64,000 bases of DNA from contig LSRX01000331.1 of NCBI GenBank assembly GCA_001939145.1, positions 516,700-580,699 of the forward strand, read 5' to 3'. Below, piece by piece: positions 24,165 through 35,338 of the stretch. The notes beneath the pieces are model-generated. The model was not told the DNA's origin and ran no database searches. It saw only the letters and a program-made list of their open reading frames with translations. Origin of the DNA: Symbiodinium microadriaticum (Eukaryota > Sar > Dinophyceae > Suessiales > Symbiodiniaceae). How positions within the stretch are numbered: the first letter of the stretch is position 1; each line of letters begins with the position of its first letter. A program made the translations under genes and the position numbers.

Positions 24165-25240
24165 TCATGGAAGATTCTCTGCTTCGATCTCGGGCCAGAA
24201 GCGCCCGCGATCCCCAAGTCTCATAGCCATCACCGATTCCACTGGCATCACTGGCAGCGAAGTCGCACTCACCGGGGAGCTCGGGGTTGCCGGGTGGTAT
24301 GGAGGCTTCCCTTTCTTTGATTTTCCTTTTCCTTTCCCCATTTTCCCAGCACCCTTCATTCCAGGCTGGAAGTGACAGAAACCTCTTGAAAATCGCTGCG
24401 CCTTCACGGCTTGCCTCGCCTGGACAAAGTTCTTCAGTTTATTGTCCGCGACCATTTAGGCCTTGTCCACTTCCTTGAGCTCTTCTGGGGAAAGCTGGCG
24501 GTGAGCATCTTCACCCCAGTCTTCGCTTCACCACCAGTTGGTGCTGCACACTTCCGGGACGTAGTCCTCGTCTAGGGAGTGAGTGGTCCTCACCAAAATT
24601 CTGCCATCTCTTCAGGTCCTCCGCCGTGTCCGCAGTATGAGAGACCTCCTGTCCCAGGAGCTCGTCTTCCATCGATCTCATAGCTGCTTTGATGGCACCC
24701 AGCCGCCGCCTGCACATTGAAACGAGCCGAATTGGAAAGGCCTGCTCTCCTCAACAGAAGCCACCCACAGCAGCTCGTTCTTTAAGAGACTCTGCATAGG
24801 AATCCCAAAGCTGCAAGCCTTGCAGCGCATGCAACGAAGTATCGCTGTCAGTATCTTTCCTGGCCGCCTTTCTGGAAGACATCGATGTCTGAACATCCCG
24901 GGTTGCCATCGGTCCTCGGGTCCTCGCTGGGATCGGCGAGGGGACTGTGTCTGCATCAGGTCGTCATGCTCCAAAAGGCACTTTGTGACCTGCCAGGGTC
25001 TCCGTCTCCAAGTTCTCAGTGTCCGCTTCGCCGAGGGGATCCTCCACGGTGATTGAGCGGTGATTGAGCTCCATTCAGCCCAAGTTCGCAGAGGGGAACT
25101 CGGAGATGCCGGGGACGATCCAGAAGCGCTATAGCCTTCTTCCCCTTGCGCACTCGATCCAAAACTTGTCGCAGCTGCCTGCACGCCTCTCGCAAGCGAA
25201 AGGTTCACGTGGAAAAACTCTGTCCGGCCACTCTTCGGAG
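24165..25240 (-). pseudogene. Degenerate Copia-like gag remnant
   Basis: Minus-strand pieces in three alternating frames match the order of a dinoflagellate Ty1/Copia-type Gag: a WTFRLREACRQLRQ helix (about 25225-25130); the segment GWLLLRRAGLSNSARFNVQA (about 24771-24705); a frameshift; then AAMRSMEDELLGQEV (about 24690-24630); LSPEELKEVDKA (about 24480-24450); an FVQARQAVKAQRFSRGF stretch (about 24430-24380); and a Lys/Gly-rich tail (GKGKGKSKKGK, about 24345-24315). Stops and frameshifts interrupt it. Gag would assemble the retrotransposon particle and bind its RNA. No protease, integrase or RT piece is recognised downstream, so the element is truncated or too decayed. Identification rests on remembered family patterns. 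Confidence 0.5.
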
Positions 25241-28200
25241 ACGAAGGATGAGGTTCTCCAACCTCGTCCCGACATCATGCACCACTCCAGGCCCCAGGCC
25301 GTGCCTCCTGGGGGTGAGCTCGAAGTCTAGGCGAGCCTTCCTTACGAAATCACAGACCACATGTTACTGTCTCCGTCCCATCCGCAAAAGACTCGAGAGT
25401 CTTTCTCTGCCATGAGTTCGTCAAGGGGCAACCTCCACAGGGAGGTAAAAGCTGCACCGAAATGTGGCTCCAGCCGCGATCTTCGGGATTATCAGGTCGC
25501 CCGAATAGGGCACCTTGTGCTCAAGCACTCAGTAGATGCCGAAGGGCTCGCCCGACCAGCCAAGGCCTCCTCGGTCCACGTCGGCACACGGCCCCTGCAA
25601 GAAACCTATGGCTCGGAAGGAAGGAACCTCGAAAGGGCTCGGTAAGGACTAACTCGTAGCTCGGTTGCTTTCGCTTAGGCCAAAGGACGTCCTGCAGGAC
25701 ACGAAACAAATTGCTGCAGGCTGCTCCTGATGCTGTACATGTGAGCCAGCAGACTGGTGAATTGAACCTTGGTGGTTGCAACCTACGAGTATACATGGCA
25801 TCGCCATGCATCGCCTTTGACACCCTGCATGTCCAGTCTGGCCGTGCCAACGCTTGAGGTTCGTTCAACGCAGCTGTGTACGCTTGGCGCACCGAAGGCA
25901 GAGCCCTGATACAACAGCAAACCGTCTCTCAAGGGACCTCCAAGTCTTCGATGTCGTCTATCAAAGCGCTCACATCTGGCTCGTCGTCGTCCTTGAATGG
26001 ATGGATCGCAACAGTTGCAGCCACGTGTTGCCATCGAGGGCCTAATTCTAAGGCTCCCGACCGACACAATGTCTCTCCCTCTGTAGAATTCCAGGCGATC
26101 CTTCAGCTGCATGACGGGCTTCAAGCAACAATGCCACATCACATCACCGGTCACGCCTCGCGCAACACCAGCATGCCAGACGATGCTTCCTGAAATGTCG
26201 TGATCATAAACGGAGTCGTTCAAAGGCTGGACACGCATCGCCTCATCTGAGCCCTCTGTTCGCAGGCTGAACCTGAGGCTTGACCGAAGCTGATGGTGCT
26301 TTGGGATGGGCTAGCCTGCTACTGAATCCCGAAACATGCAGCTTGCACCACCCTTGTTATTCATCAATCCGATGCAGGAACACACTGTACTAGTTCCTGG
26401 AAAGAGCGAGCTAAGACTAAGATTGATTTAAGGCAACTGTGGCACGTGTGGCACAGAGCCCTGTGTAAACGGAGGTATGATAACTTGGCGAAGTGCTTGG
26501 TCGAGCAATGAAAGCTGCTGCAGTTCACAACAAGACCGCTTCACAGCATTTCGCACAGCTTGGGGAGTGAAACAGCTGCAAGCTGCGCAGAGTGGACGCC
26601 GCAGCGTGCTCACAAGCGCACAGCTCCTGCCGCAACAAGTTTTAATCCGGATCGCTCAATCTTGCATAGGCTCCTTTGCAACTGCCTGAGGAAGCGATGC
26701 AGCTGCCACAAACCTTGAAAGATCCGGTTCCGAGCGCTCGGAACACGAGGCTCAATCGCGGCACGTGTGAAGCCATGTCGCCGAGCGTCGATTTGACCAC
26801 AACGGCTGCAGCTGGAGCCCTGGTCTCTGAGCCCCCACAAGAAGCCACCACAGCGCGCACACCTGGGCACAAAAAGCCACAGGGCTGCCAGGCTTGGCCG
26901 CTCGCGAGTGCTCGCGACTGCGTCTAGATGCGTCCCCGGGCACCAGGTCGGTGTGGAGAGTGTGAGAACTTGGAACTCGCAGCGTGCCTCTCTGCCTCGG
27001 AGCAAAGCTTCCACGACCGAAAAAAACCCTCAAACTTCGCTCCAAGGCACCGCAGTCGACTTCTCTGGCTCCTGAGCTCGGGCTGCTCGGGGACAGGGTG
27101 TAAACCCGTGTCCTGCTATGTCCCTGGCCTTCTTCGGAGGGCTGGGCCGCCGGTGCCGGCGCTGGCCCTGTGCGAGTGGCCAGGAGGGGGGGTGCAGTGG
27201 GGCTGGCGGAGGCTTGCACGGATTTGCAGAGCCTCCAGCTGGTCTGAGCGTGCTCGAAGTGGAGGGGCTCTCAGTTTTTAACTCGATCTCGAGCCCCTGG
27301 CCGTGTGTGTAGCCATCCATGCGGCACAGGCAGGTACCTTTCGGGATTTCTCGCAGGACACGCCAGCAATTGCAATACTGCGACCAAGGCCCAGGCTGAT
27401 TTCTGCTGTATGCTGCACGGTGTCAAGTTCGGAGGTCTCACATTGAAAACTGCCGTCGCCCAGTTGGAGTGCGGTCATTCTGCTCCTGCCGTTGGGCACC
27501 CATGCACCCATGTACTGGAAAGTGAAAATTCAACTCCCGTGATCCACTCCTCATGCGCTCAGTGCTCTCTCGGTCACCAAGCATGGCTGCAGCTGTCGCA
27601 CAGGTGTAGGATGTGGAAGCTGAGAACAAGTGCTTGCAACCTTTGAGGTACTGCAACCTCCAGGGGTTCGCAACAGCATCACACTGCCAAAGCAATGCAG
27701 AAAGTACGTACCACATACTTCCATTCCTAGCTACCTGCTTTCATTTGACGGGGCTTGGCCATCTTTCACCCTTGTACAGTCTTGGTCAGTCAAAGGCAGT
27801 CAAGAGAGCCTGATGGTGGTGGAGCGAGTGCTGCTCGAAAATGATGGCTAGGGCCCAGCCATTATTCCGTCTAGTACTGCTTCATTCCCTTGTCAGGTTT
27901 CATTCATGTCGCAGGTGTCGGCGTAGCTACAACATGCTTCACATGATGCTACGGGGCTCTTGGAAGTCAAGGGCAACAATAGAAATTGGTGCCTACGCCA
28001 ACACACCCAACTATTTTAACAGGCGATGGCTGCTTGCAGCGGGAATTGTTAAATTGGCACTTCGATGGCATCAAAAACGCGATGCTAGCTAGCTGTCAAG
28101 CCGCAGCTCGTGAGCCACCGTCTGGTACTGCTTCTTGGCCGAGTCAGCGATGCTCCTGTCGCAACACATGGAGAAGACCTTTCCGGGTGCAGATCACGTG

Positions 28201-31158
28201 AACTCATCGCAATCAGTCTGAGATAGACCTTGCCTGAATGAGGCTGCCACCTCCAACAGCACGACTGACGGTAAACCGAGCAAGAAGTACAGCCTTGGCA
28301 AATTCAACCGCAACGAGATTGAAGCAGAATTGAATCGAGACTGCGGTCGAAGTCCCTCTCCAGCCCGGGTACTGTTTCTCCCCCAGTGTGCTCACACAGT
28401 ATAGCGGGTCCTTGGTGCAAGCGGCACGGGATAGGACAACAAACATGCACGCGCACACACACACACACACAGACACAGAGGTCAGCAACGACATGCCGTG
28501 GTTGCTCCGAGCCAAGGATGCCATGATGCACTTCACTAAACCAACTCGGAAAAGCGGTCAATTGCAAATGAGAAACAGCTGACATGAGAAGCCACGCCGA
28601 ACCGATGCCCTGTGAAGAAGCTCTAGACCGTCTGCTTGGGATTCTGAGCTTTGGAACCCAACTCGGCAGAGCCTTCAGAACAGCCAAAACCACAAACGGA
28701 AAGTGGACAAAGCGCTCAGTTGAAGCTCTTTTGTTTAAGAGATGCTGCAGAACTCATCCTTGACCCCAGGCCATTGCAAATCCTCCACGGGAAATGCTGC
28801 GAGTTCCAGAGTCTTGGCATCTGCGCAGACCTGGAGACCTGCCCTCAAACCCCGGCCCTAACTCAAACGGTCAGAGCTACTGTTGTTTGACTGCGATTTG
28901 GGGCTATTTTTAGGGTTGTGGATTTCGCAGACACTCTATAAATCCACTTGTTCCGATTCGGCTAGCTTTAGGAGAAGCTGCTTATGTGTCCTTCTTCCTG
29001 CACCTCGTTTGAAAGCCAGTGTCCCACACTATCCATGGCAACGTTGCCACGTCCAAATCAAAGAAATGCGCTCTTTACTCGACCGCGATGGCATCTATTC
29101 TGTCCATGCAAACAAGGCGCGTCGGCTCGCTCCAGAAATCCATCTGCCCACGTCCAGCGCAGAAAGAAGCGCCCTGCTGCCATATGTCTCCTGCAGACAG
29201 CCCCCGGTTGATTCCCTGCAACAGATGTTGAGTCTTGGGGATACTGCCAGAATTCGTTCTTATGTGTCATCCTGTTGGCGTCGACAGCACGCAGCAGCGA
29301 GTCTGCTGCCGCCTTTGCGACAGCTTCATGACCACTGAGAACGGCTGCCTCACAAGGAGGCTCACACTCGGAAAGGGACTTGCAGCGACAGACCCGCGCA
29401 GAAGGTGTCTTGGCAGGTCTCATCAAGTCTCATCTCCTCATATCTCCTCAGTTCTCCTCATATCCCACAGCCTTTGCAACCACGGCAGTGGCGAAGAAGT
29501 CCGCCTCGACGCGACATCGACATGCGAATCAGCACGGCAGCATATGCTCTCGCACTTACACTCATGTGCGCCCACGCACCCACTCATGTCCGTTTGCAAA
29601 CTCACACCCGGGCTCGAAACCGCCACACGTGCGCACCCAAGCACATGCACACACCATCAAGGCTGCAGCCGGAGGCCTCGTAGGCTCCATTCCAGGTGTA
29701 CTCGGACACTAAGCCACTGTTGGTCAGGGGGTGCCTGCATGCTTGTGGGCTTCCACTGCATGCCCCCAGCTTCACTTGAGACCCGCGATCGCCTGTATCT
29801 GAAGATATCTTCGACACATCTCCTTAGTATTTTGCGTGCATGGAACCAACGACCAGGCATGCCTGACCTGACACCAGATCGTGACGGCAACATCTACATC
29901 CTGTATCATCCTATTACCTGACCTATCACATCCTTTTCCAGCTAGCTTCATCTCCTTGCCGCCAGCAGCTCTTCTTGGGTCAAGCAGCATCTTTCTTTCC
30001 TTTCCCTATGTCTACTGCATCCTTGCACCCTACTAGTACGCTTCGTCATCCAAGACAGGCTAAACAGCAGAACCTAACAGACCCAACTGGATGGCATTTC
30101 ACGATCGAGGCCCAGAAACTAGCCTTGCTCCAACTCGCACCATGGATTTATCACGTCTGGGCATCATGTCTGTAGCCCTCTGCGCCTTGCTCCTCTCCCG
30201 AAGAGCTACAGCAAGAAGTTGAAGCTAGATTGTGCTACCAGTTCCATCTAATTCGACATCGGAGTAATTCGAAACCGGAGGAACCAAAGCACCCGTCACA
30301 GGCAATGGTGCTCGACTCCGATTCCTTCTGCGACTGAAAAACACTACAGGAGGGCGTGCAACAGCTTGACAAGAACCTCGACCTTCAGCTCCCATCTGCA
30401 TGTTGTGAACTGGCTGCAAATGTGCTATGTATAAAGTGAGATATGTACCGCGGCATGCCCAACCGAAGATTTTTAAATGTGTACAGCGATCCCGCTTGTT
30501 CGAAAAACTATTGGTGGATTGGACAGTGTGGAAATCGATTTGGCAGGGTCACACAGCTGCTCCTTTCGTTGCGCCAGCAAAAGCGCAGGATTCTGCTCTA
30601 CGGCAGGCTGAAGGTAATTGAAAGTAGAAATGATCCGTGCAAATGCCGCAAGTTAAAATATTGCAAGTCAGCACAGTCGAGAAACAGCATTTACGTAGCT
30701 AGCGCTGGCAGGAGGAGCGCCTATGCCTGCAAATTGGAATCGCGGAATTCCAATAATCTGTTGACAGAAACGAAAGTTGGCATTATGCGAATTGTGTCAA
30801 CGGAGGACAGAGGGACCACAGGACCACGAACGGGAAGGACCAAGGGACCACGGCCACTCCAAACCCGAACCACAGCTTTAAAAACGACACCGCCAAAACA
30901 CAGCAAACGCACGGCAACACAGACCTTAGCCTTAGACTGCAGCAGACGATCATCGACTTGCGGAGTCGAAGAGCCTCGGGCGAGGCTCTCTCCTACATTG
31001 TGCGGTTTCGCATCGTATCCAGATGTGTCCAACTCATAGGCCCACACATTTCAGCTACGGAGCATTAGACTTGTCAGGAAGAATTTCGGGCCGAGACACA
31101 AGCAGAAAAGACAAGGAATCATGGAAGACAAAACATTCTTTACAATCGGATGTCATTT
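25241..31158. other. No supportable gene; a few exon-like frames
   Basis: Includes a GC-rich stretch (26.6-27.3 kb) with long but featureless open frames on both strands. A minus-strand frame at about 29400-29265 (with GHEAVAKAAADSLLRAVDANR) looks exon-like but cannot be assigned. A (CA)n tract sits at about 28450-28475. The part next to 25241 may be the decayed 5' portion of the Copia-like gag. Confidence 0.4.
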
Positions 31159-31350
31159 GTCAAAGGACGTTAAGCAATTACGAGGGACAAATCACACAAC
31201 TCTTTCAACAGATGTCTCAGTGATCGGTGCCAAGAACATGATCTACACAAGCAGTCTGGCAGAATTTCCGATGTCAGGCTTGCCTCAAATGCTCAAAATG
31301 AGCGCGCGCGCGCGCTCAGCTTGTACTTTCAAGCTTTTCCCACTGTCACA
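31159..31350. repeat. Split direct repeat B2
   Basis: Starts GTCAAAGGACGTTAAGC and matches B1 (31448 to about 31637), including a shared GATCTACACAAGCAG core and an ATGCTCAAAATGAGC stretch. It carries a (GC)n expansion at about 31301-31316 that B1 lacks. Confidence 0.75.
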
Positions 31351-31380
31351 AGGGCGGGTGGGGTTCGCCAGCGCTGGGAG

Positions 31381-31446
31381 CAATGAAAATGATGGAGTCA
31401 CGCTAACTGGTTGACGCGTGAAAGAAACAACTAGATTGAAACACCG
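31381..31446. repeat. Split direct repeat A2
   Basis: 66 bp, aligned gap-free with A1 (35273-35338). Core shared words are GTTGACGC, TGAAAGAAAC and TTGAAACACCG. It sits exactly between B2 and B1. Confidence 0.75.
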
Positions 31447-31447
31447 T

Positions 31448-31637
31448 GCCAAAGGATGTTAAGCCTTTACCAGGGACAATGCGGCACTCAGACAACTCTT
31501 TCAACGGATGTCTGTTCGGGCGATGCCAGCGTGATCTACACAAGCAGCATGGCAGGATCTCCGATATGTCAGGCCGGCCAAGATGCTCAAAATGAGCTCA
31601 CGCTCATCATGTCCTCTCAAGCTTCTCCCAACCATCC
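31448..31637. repeat. Split direct repeat B1
   Basis: Starts GCCAAAGGATGTTAAGC one base after A2 ends, homologous to B2. It lies just past the end of the recombinase frame. Confidence 0.75.
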
Positions 31638-31686
31638 ACACCACTAACAAACTCATGCTGCATAGCATACATGCTGCTCGAACAGG

Positions 31687-32245
31687 TCAAACTTGGCCTG
31701 GCCAAGTCGAGTCAGAATGAAAATAAAGAGCCCCATAAAAAGCCCAAGCGTGAAGTCCCAGGGCACACCACTGTTGCATGCCTTGTTGTTGTTGTTGCTG
31801 TTGTTGTTGTTGTTGTTGTTGTCTGAAGCCCATCATGTGCAATGCCCTCACGACAGCCACTTCACCTCTGCGTATATACTCTCTGGCAAAGTGTTCGCAC
31901 AACCACGTCCTGAACAAAATGATATCAGCAAGTGGCACTCCTTGACGGGCCAGCTCTGAAGCTCCAGACCGTCGAAAACTATGTGTGGTAAGGTGCTGTG
32001 CTTCACTCCCCAACAAAGCAGACAGCCGCTTTACCCAGCGAAGGACAAAAGCATACGCGACAGAGAACATCGTTTGATGTGAAGGCCCTGCAAGAAAATG
32101 CTGAAGGTGGTCCCTGATCCAAGCCACCACTCAATTTTTTCGCAGAACGACTTTTTGCTCCATACCACGCTTTGTACGACCTAAGCACAAAGTGACATTG
32201 TCTCTTGAAAAGATCATGTCGCCAACGCCAAATGGAGACACTCAC
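31687..32245 (-). pseudogene. Tyrosine recombinase of the YR retroelement
   Basis: Site-specific recombinase that would integrate the circular cDNA. The main frame (32130-31687) carries the C-terminal catalytic part: LTTHSFRRSGASELARQG, where HSFR is the H-x-x-R box, then a REYIRRGE segment that probably holds the nucleophilic tyrosine. It ends in a poly-Gln run encoded by (TTG)n (31784-31822). An upstream frame (32245-32003) with SIWRWRHDLFKRQ and RSYKAWYGAKSR is likely the N-terminal region, now separated by a frameshift and stops. The glutamine tract is unusual for this family and may be a later expansion. Confidence 0.65.
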
Positions 32246-32382
32246 GAACCCTCAACAACCCAGATTAACACATCAGCATCACGGCATTGAGTTAGGTGGA
32301 TTGACTTTCTGGACAGTGACATTGATGGCACAGATTTTGCGGCATCTGCTGTTCAACAATTGTGAGCTGCATCGCCCTTCGT

Positions 32383-33237
32383 TCATGCAGCCGGCACAAG
32401 CCGCAGAGTTAGCAGGGTGCACAAATCTGCAACCATCATCTGCCAGGCAGAAAGGCGATCTTCGGCCGCCCATGTCAGAGCATCGGCCTCGCTCAGCGTG
32501 ATGTGTGCAGGACTCCAAAGTGCTGCAACTGTGTACCGCTTATTGTACCATTTGACACGTTCAACTGGTATGCGAACACGCCTAAGACTACATTTATGAT
32601 CATCAGTTAAACCAACACGCCAAGGCAACTCCAAGTTGGTGTACACACGGGAATTATCACCGCAGCGCGCCAACACTTGCACCACATGTTTGGGAACAAT
32701 ACCTCAAGCCCTGCTGATGCGTGTCATGGATGAGTCCGTACACGTAAAGCGACTGCTCCAGTCTGCTGAAAGATTCAAGCTGCAAAAACTCAATAACATA
32801 GCTGCAATTGCAACGGCCAACTCAACCCACACGACATCGGGCAGCACCACGAAATCACGCCTGGACCCCGAAGTGTTGACAGCCAGGAATACGTCTGCTC
32901 GAATATGGACCTCATGCAGAATGCAGAGCCGAGCCGGCTTGGTGAACCCGTGCTTTCCAACCAGGCGATCAACTACTCCAACCAGTATTCGCCGTGCAAG
33001 CAGCGCTTCTCCAGACTGCTCCAGCCCAGTGCCCGTGCGGATCAATGTAATGACCTTGAACTTCCTCTCCAGCATTGAATCAAGGGGTTTTCCCATTCGG
33101 CTCCACACCGTGCTCCAGCCAAGAGGACTCCGTGGTGTCCATCCAGGCTGCACCTCAGGCTGCGAGGAGGCACGTCCAATGGCCCATACATCGTCAGCAA
33201 TCGCCTCCCACAAGGGCAACGAATCTGGTACCACCAT
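32383..33237 (-). pseudogene. RT palm and RNase H region of the YR retroelement
   Basis: Frame 33237-32704 starts near the RT catalytic box (AIADDVWAIG, the x-A-D-D of the palm) and continues to FTCTDSSMTR, which resembles the first aspartate strand of the retroelement RNase H. After a stop, frame 32685-32383 continues with LPWRVGL and WSPAHITLSEADALTWAAE, resembling the RNase H segment with the catalytic glutamate. Together with the recombinase downstream, this is the RT-RH-YR order of DIRS-like elements. The stops between the pieces show inactivation. Confidence 0.6.
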
Positions 33238-33285
33238 GTCGGGGCGAAGCCTCCGGCAGCCCTGCTCTCTCGGTAACAGCGTCCG

Positions 33286-33867
33286 TCAGCCCCCGCGCCC
33301 AACCTGCCGATGTTCTGAAAGCGGAGCAAGCGGCATGAAAATTGACGAATTTGGCCTGAACTCGCGGTCTTCGGCACCGGCGGTCTGCACAGCCACCTTC
33401 GCCAGCGCCTCCCAATTCTGAGACGGTGGAGATAGTGTATCATGCTTTGAAACCGGCACTCCACATTGGGGAACGGACAGGGCTCTCGTATGGGGAATAT
33501 GCGCGAAGCGAGGCCGAGGTAGTTTACACGCTTGATTTGTGATCACTCTGTCCTCCTTGGCATCTTTCTTCACGGCAAAAGCACCAGCCCACAATGCCCC
33601 TCTATGCCTCGCAACCTGCTCAGACTTCTTGAGACAATGTAGCCTGGCCTTGACATTGCGCTTAACAAGCTCTGGATATGACCGCACCACCCACAAGTAA
33701 CCCTTTATAACCCGGGATGGCCCTCGCTTGGACGGCAGAAGCAGAGCATTCGGCCGAATAACCGGCTCCGCCATCTCTGGGAAAGTGTTCTGTAGATGCT
33801 GCTCAAGCGGCACATCAGCAGCTGCTGTGGCCGGAACATCCCCACGCACACCCGGAGCTAACACCAC
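33286..33867 (-). pseudogene. N-terminal RT region of the YR retroelement
   Basis: A 193-residue frame. Its middle reads LWAGAFAVKKDAKEDRVITN, matching the fingers segment of DIRS-like reverse transcriptases in which a conserved KKD/N precedes an Arg-Val/Leu-Ile strand. It is followed by RPRFAHIPHTRALSV, which fits the region leading to palm motif A. The catalytic motif A itself is not visible because the frame drifts into unrelated residues, so a frameshift or small deletion lies near 33450. Confidence 0.6.
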
Positions 33868-33899
33868 CCTGCTACCAGAGTAATGTTCGGACTACTTCA

Positions 33900-34866
33900 A
33901 ACGAGGCTCATCAGCCACCACCATTGCCTCCAAGGCACAAGCTATCCGAGCATGTATTTGCCAATGGGCTGCCGTAAGACGTGAAGTGGTCGAAGACCAC
34001 CGCCATATCAGGCACCCCGTGCAAGTCGTTGGGCATGGCAGTGACCAAATTGGCTCCCTCAATTATGCCTTTACAAACCTTGGTAACCTTGGCAGAATGG
34101 GTTTCGCCACCCGCAATCACCGAACTACCTCGACTGCAAGGTGGCAGAGGAAAAAACATGCCGCGCAAAGACTCCCGCAAGAAAGTGAGCAGCCAACACC
34201 CCGGGATGCTTCGCCGCGAATGACACTAGATCTCAATCTGACGCCGTCCACATGTGAAAGATCGTCGTATGAAGCCCGCTTGCTGCGTGCCTTTTCTTTC
34301 CATCTCAAGGGCTGCGGCTTCGGCCCACCTGAACCGCTGCATGGGCTTGACAATTGCGCTGGAATTGTTCGAGCTCGTCCTTCTTGTGATGGTTTTCTTC
34401 TTCTTCTTCTTCTTCTTTGACTTCTTCTCCTTCCTGTCCGTCTTCTCCTTCCCGGACTCCCTTAAGGAGAGGCTTCGCAGCTGCTTCACAGCCTCCAAAG
34501 CACTGAGGTCCATCTGACCGGTGTTGGTGCCACCGTTGCCACTGCCACCGTGCAGCCCCAACCGCGCTACCTCGGCTGCGCCATTTGCCACCCCCCACGC
34601 CTAACGCTGGTGCGCCGACCGGACCCGGCGCCATTGGCATGGCCACGGGCAAAACGACAGCTTGCGGGCCACTCCGGCCGTGTTGACCCCAGCACTGGCA
34701 GCACCACAGCCCAAGTCCATTCTCCACCATCCTCTGAAGTGGTACGAGTAAGGATCTCGCCTTGACCAGGCCCATGCCCCACCACATACCCTTCGTCGTA
34801 ATGCAGAGGTCGGGAAACGACTGCAAAGCTGCCTATGGGATACTGTGCCGGACCTGGGGCTGCCAT
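33900..34866 (-). pseudogene. Gag-like region of the YR retroelement
   Basis: An ATG at 34866-34864 opens a frame reading MAAPGPAQYPIGSFAVVSR and EGYVVGHGPGQGEILTR. The theme continues in another frame (34591-34226) with ALEAVKQLRSLSLRESGKEK, a poly-Lys run encoded by (CTT)n on the plus strand (about 34391-34425) and RWAEAAALEMERKG. A basic linker followed by an amphipathic region is typical of the first ORF of dinoflagellate YR retroelements. Several frames are needed, so it is broken. Confidence 0.45.
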
Positions 34867-35272
34867 CTCGGCGCTGGCGAAGCAAAACTGATCGTCGGAA
34901 TTGCAGCCGCGAGTGGGCTGACAGGCTGAAGCAATTAAGGCAAACGCCCACCCGAAGCAGCAGGCACAACAAGTCCAAGACCAGTTGCAAAGCCAAACAC
35001 CCGCAGAACAAACACAGAGGTATCCACTGTAGCACCAACAGGACACCCCTCCCACTAGAAATGCCCGATGCAATCCCAACCAGAGGCATCCAAATTTTCG
35101 TCTGAGCTCGTCAACTGCCGCCCTGCAAAGACGATGGCCTCCCTTATCACGGCTTGCGCTATCCAATTTTGTCAGCTTTGGTGGATTGCAACGCCCGTGA
35201 ACCCGGTAACCGCAGCTGAAGTCACCACACGAAGAGACATCAACCTATGCGACCTTTCCAGAGCAGCTTGAG

Positions 35273-35338
35273 GAATGAAAGTCACGGTCTCACGGTAACT
35301 TGTTGACGCATGAAAGAAACGACCAGTTTGAAACACCG
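35273..35338. repeat. Split direct repeat A1 (5' terminus of YR element)
   Basis: 66-bp partner of A2; marks the 5' end of the minus-strand element. Confidence 0.75.

Larger units (their letters stand above)
31159..35338 (-). mobile_element. Tyrosine-recombinase retroelement (DIRS/Ngaro-like) with split direct repeats
   Basis: About 4.18 kb element reading right to left: gag-like, reverse transcriptase, RNase H, tyrosine recombinase. Terminal structure is A1 (35273-35338), coding region, B1 (31448 to about 31637), A2 (31381-31446), B2 (31159 to about 31350), read on the minus strand. A1 and A2 align without gaps over 66 bp at about 82 percent identity; B1 and B2 are clearly homologous over about 190 bp. 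Split direct repeats of this order are the hallmark of Ngaro/VIPER-type YR retrotransposons, which integrate through a circular intermediate without target-site duplication. The coding region has frameshifts and stops, so this copy is dead. Confidence 0.75.

Noticed and set aside
31784-31822. (TTG)n as a CRISPR-like or other array
   Set aside because: It is a plain triplet microsatellite encoding poly-Gln at the end of the recombinase frame, with no spacers.
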